DNA of 64,000 nt, taken from positions 310,001-374,000 of the forward strand of contig NZ_CADDWI010000009.1 in the NCBI RefSeq assembly GCF_902809845.1, written 5' to 3'. Source of the DNA: Chelativorans sp. Marseille-P2723 (GTDB lineage Bacteria; Pseudomonadota; Alphaproteobacteria; Rhizobiales; Rhizobiaceae). This document shows, piece after piece, positions 63,756 through 64,000 of the stretch. The position numbers and the translations under genes were made by a program. The notes under the pieces are model-generated. The model had not been told where the DNA came from. It made no database searches and was given only the letters and a program-made list of their open reading frames with translations. Within the stretch, counting starts at the first letter, position 1; each line of letters opens with the position of its first letter.

Positions 63756-64000
63756 TCAATCTTCCTTGATGCCCAAGGCATCGGCACATTCGGTTACGAT
63801 GGTCTGCACGGCTTCCAGGGCAGCTTCTGACTGGAGAAGATCCTCATCGAGGTAGATCGAGCCCAACTTGTGAGCGCGTTCGAGCTGCCCGTCCTGCTGG
63901 AGCAGGTAGAGATGAAATGCCAGTGCCTCGTCACGATTGACATCGGCGGCAAGCGCGCCGTTACTCTCCAGGAGGTCTATCCCGGCGCCAGCCTCCCCTC
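63756..64000 (-). CDS. Partial gene of unknown function upstream of sctI
   Basis: The minus strand is open from the window edge to a TGA at 63756-63758, giving the last 81 residues of a protein. The sequence is acidic and helical (LAADVNRDEALAFHLYLLQQDGQLERAHKLGSIYLDEDLL, EAVQTIVTECADALGIKED) and looks coding. It ends 33 bp before sctI, so it is probably in the same operon. The start lies outside the window. A secretion chaperone or accessory protein is possible; no family is recognised. Confidence 0.6.
   Translation of the reverse strand, partial: GEAGAGIDLLESNGALAADVNRDEALAFHLYLLQQDGQLERAHKLGSIYLDEDLLQSEAALEAVQTIVTECADALGIKED

Overview
The window looks like the chromosome (or a large replicon) of an alphaproteobacterium of the Rhizobiales, probably Phyllobacteriaceae or a relative. 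The basis is GC-rich coding, rhizobial-type Rhc/Nol type III secretion genes in the nolB-T-U-V-rhcN-y4yJ-rhcQRSTU order with a split secretin, a rhizobial ExoF-like export protein, and opine-oxidase-like flavoenzymes. The species cannot be fixed from the sequence alone.

Layout. 1-2.6 kb: the end of xdhB and xdhC (purine oxidation and molybdenum cofactor insertion). 2.6-3.4 kb: a gap with no convincing gene. 3.4-17.3 kb: a catabolic block with visibly more A/T-rich codon use. It holds an Fe3+-type ABC importer, an AhpD-like protein, a three-part opine-oxidase-like flavoprotein system, an Asp/Glu racemase, a C-S lyase-type PLP enzyme, and divergently a GntR regulator, a BisC-like molybdoenzyme, RidA and a quinone-type oxidoreductase. 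17.3-18.5 kb: a decayed IS630 transposase and tRNA-Phe, whose 3' end faces this block. 18.7-21.4 kb: a NitT/TauT ABC importer. 21.7-23.5 kb: an orphan OmpR-type response regulator and a Crp/Fnr regulator.

23.7-35.0 kb: an eight-gene, tightly coupled exopolysaccharide operon of Pel type: PelD-like, PelE-like, PelF, PelG, an ExoF/SLBB export protein, a free-standing GH114 hydrolase, a PelA-type deacetylase and a TPR protein. It differs from the Pseudomonas pel operon: PelA is split, PelD has no GGDEF domain, and neither the PelB beta-barrel nor PelC is present. A Crp/Fnr-type palindrome precedes the operon. 35.1-43.0 kb: glutaryl-CoA dehydrogenase with a divergent LysR regulator, a YnjBCD-like ABC importer operon and an AbrB-family membrane protein. 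43.1-44.3 kb: a membrane diguanylate cyclase.

44.4-64.0 kb: a type III secretion region, all on the minus strand. In transcription order: an unknown partial gene, sctI, J, K, L, N, O, Q, R (frameshifted), S, T, U (no NPTH autocleavage motif), a TPR lipoprotein, a small TPR-like protein, an Ala-rich unknown, the split secretin (rhcC2, rhcC1), sctV, three small unknown proteins (one cysteine-rich), a LysR-type regulator, a small unknown, and a large candidate effector or translocator. sctD, a recognisable needle gene and sctW are not seen.

The signals most worth following are the variant Pel operon, the two defects or variations in the type III export gate (sctR, sctU), and the candidate C-S/sulfoxide catabolic block beside tRNA-Phe.
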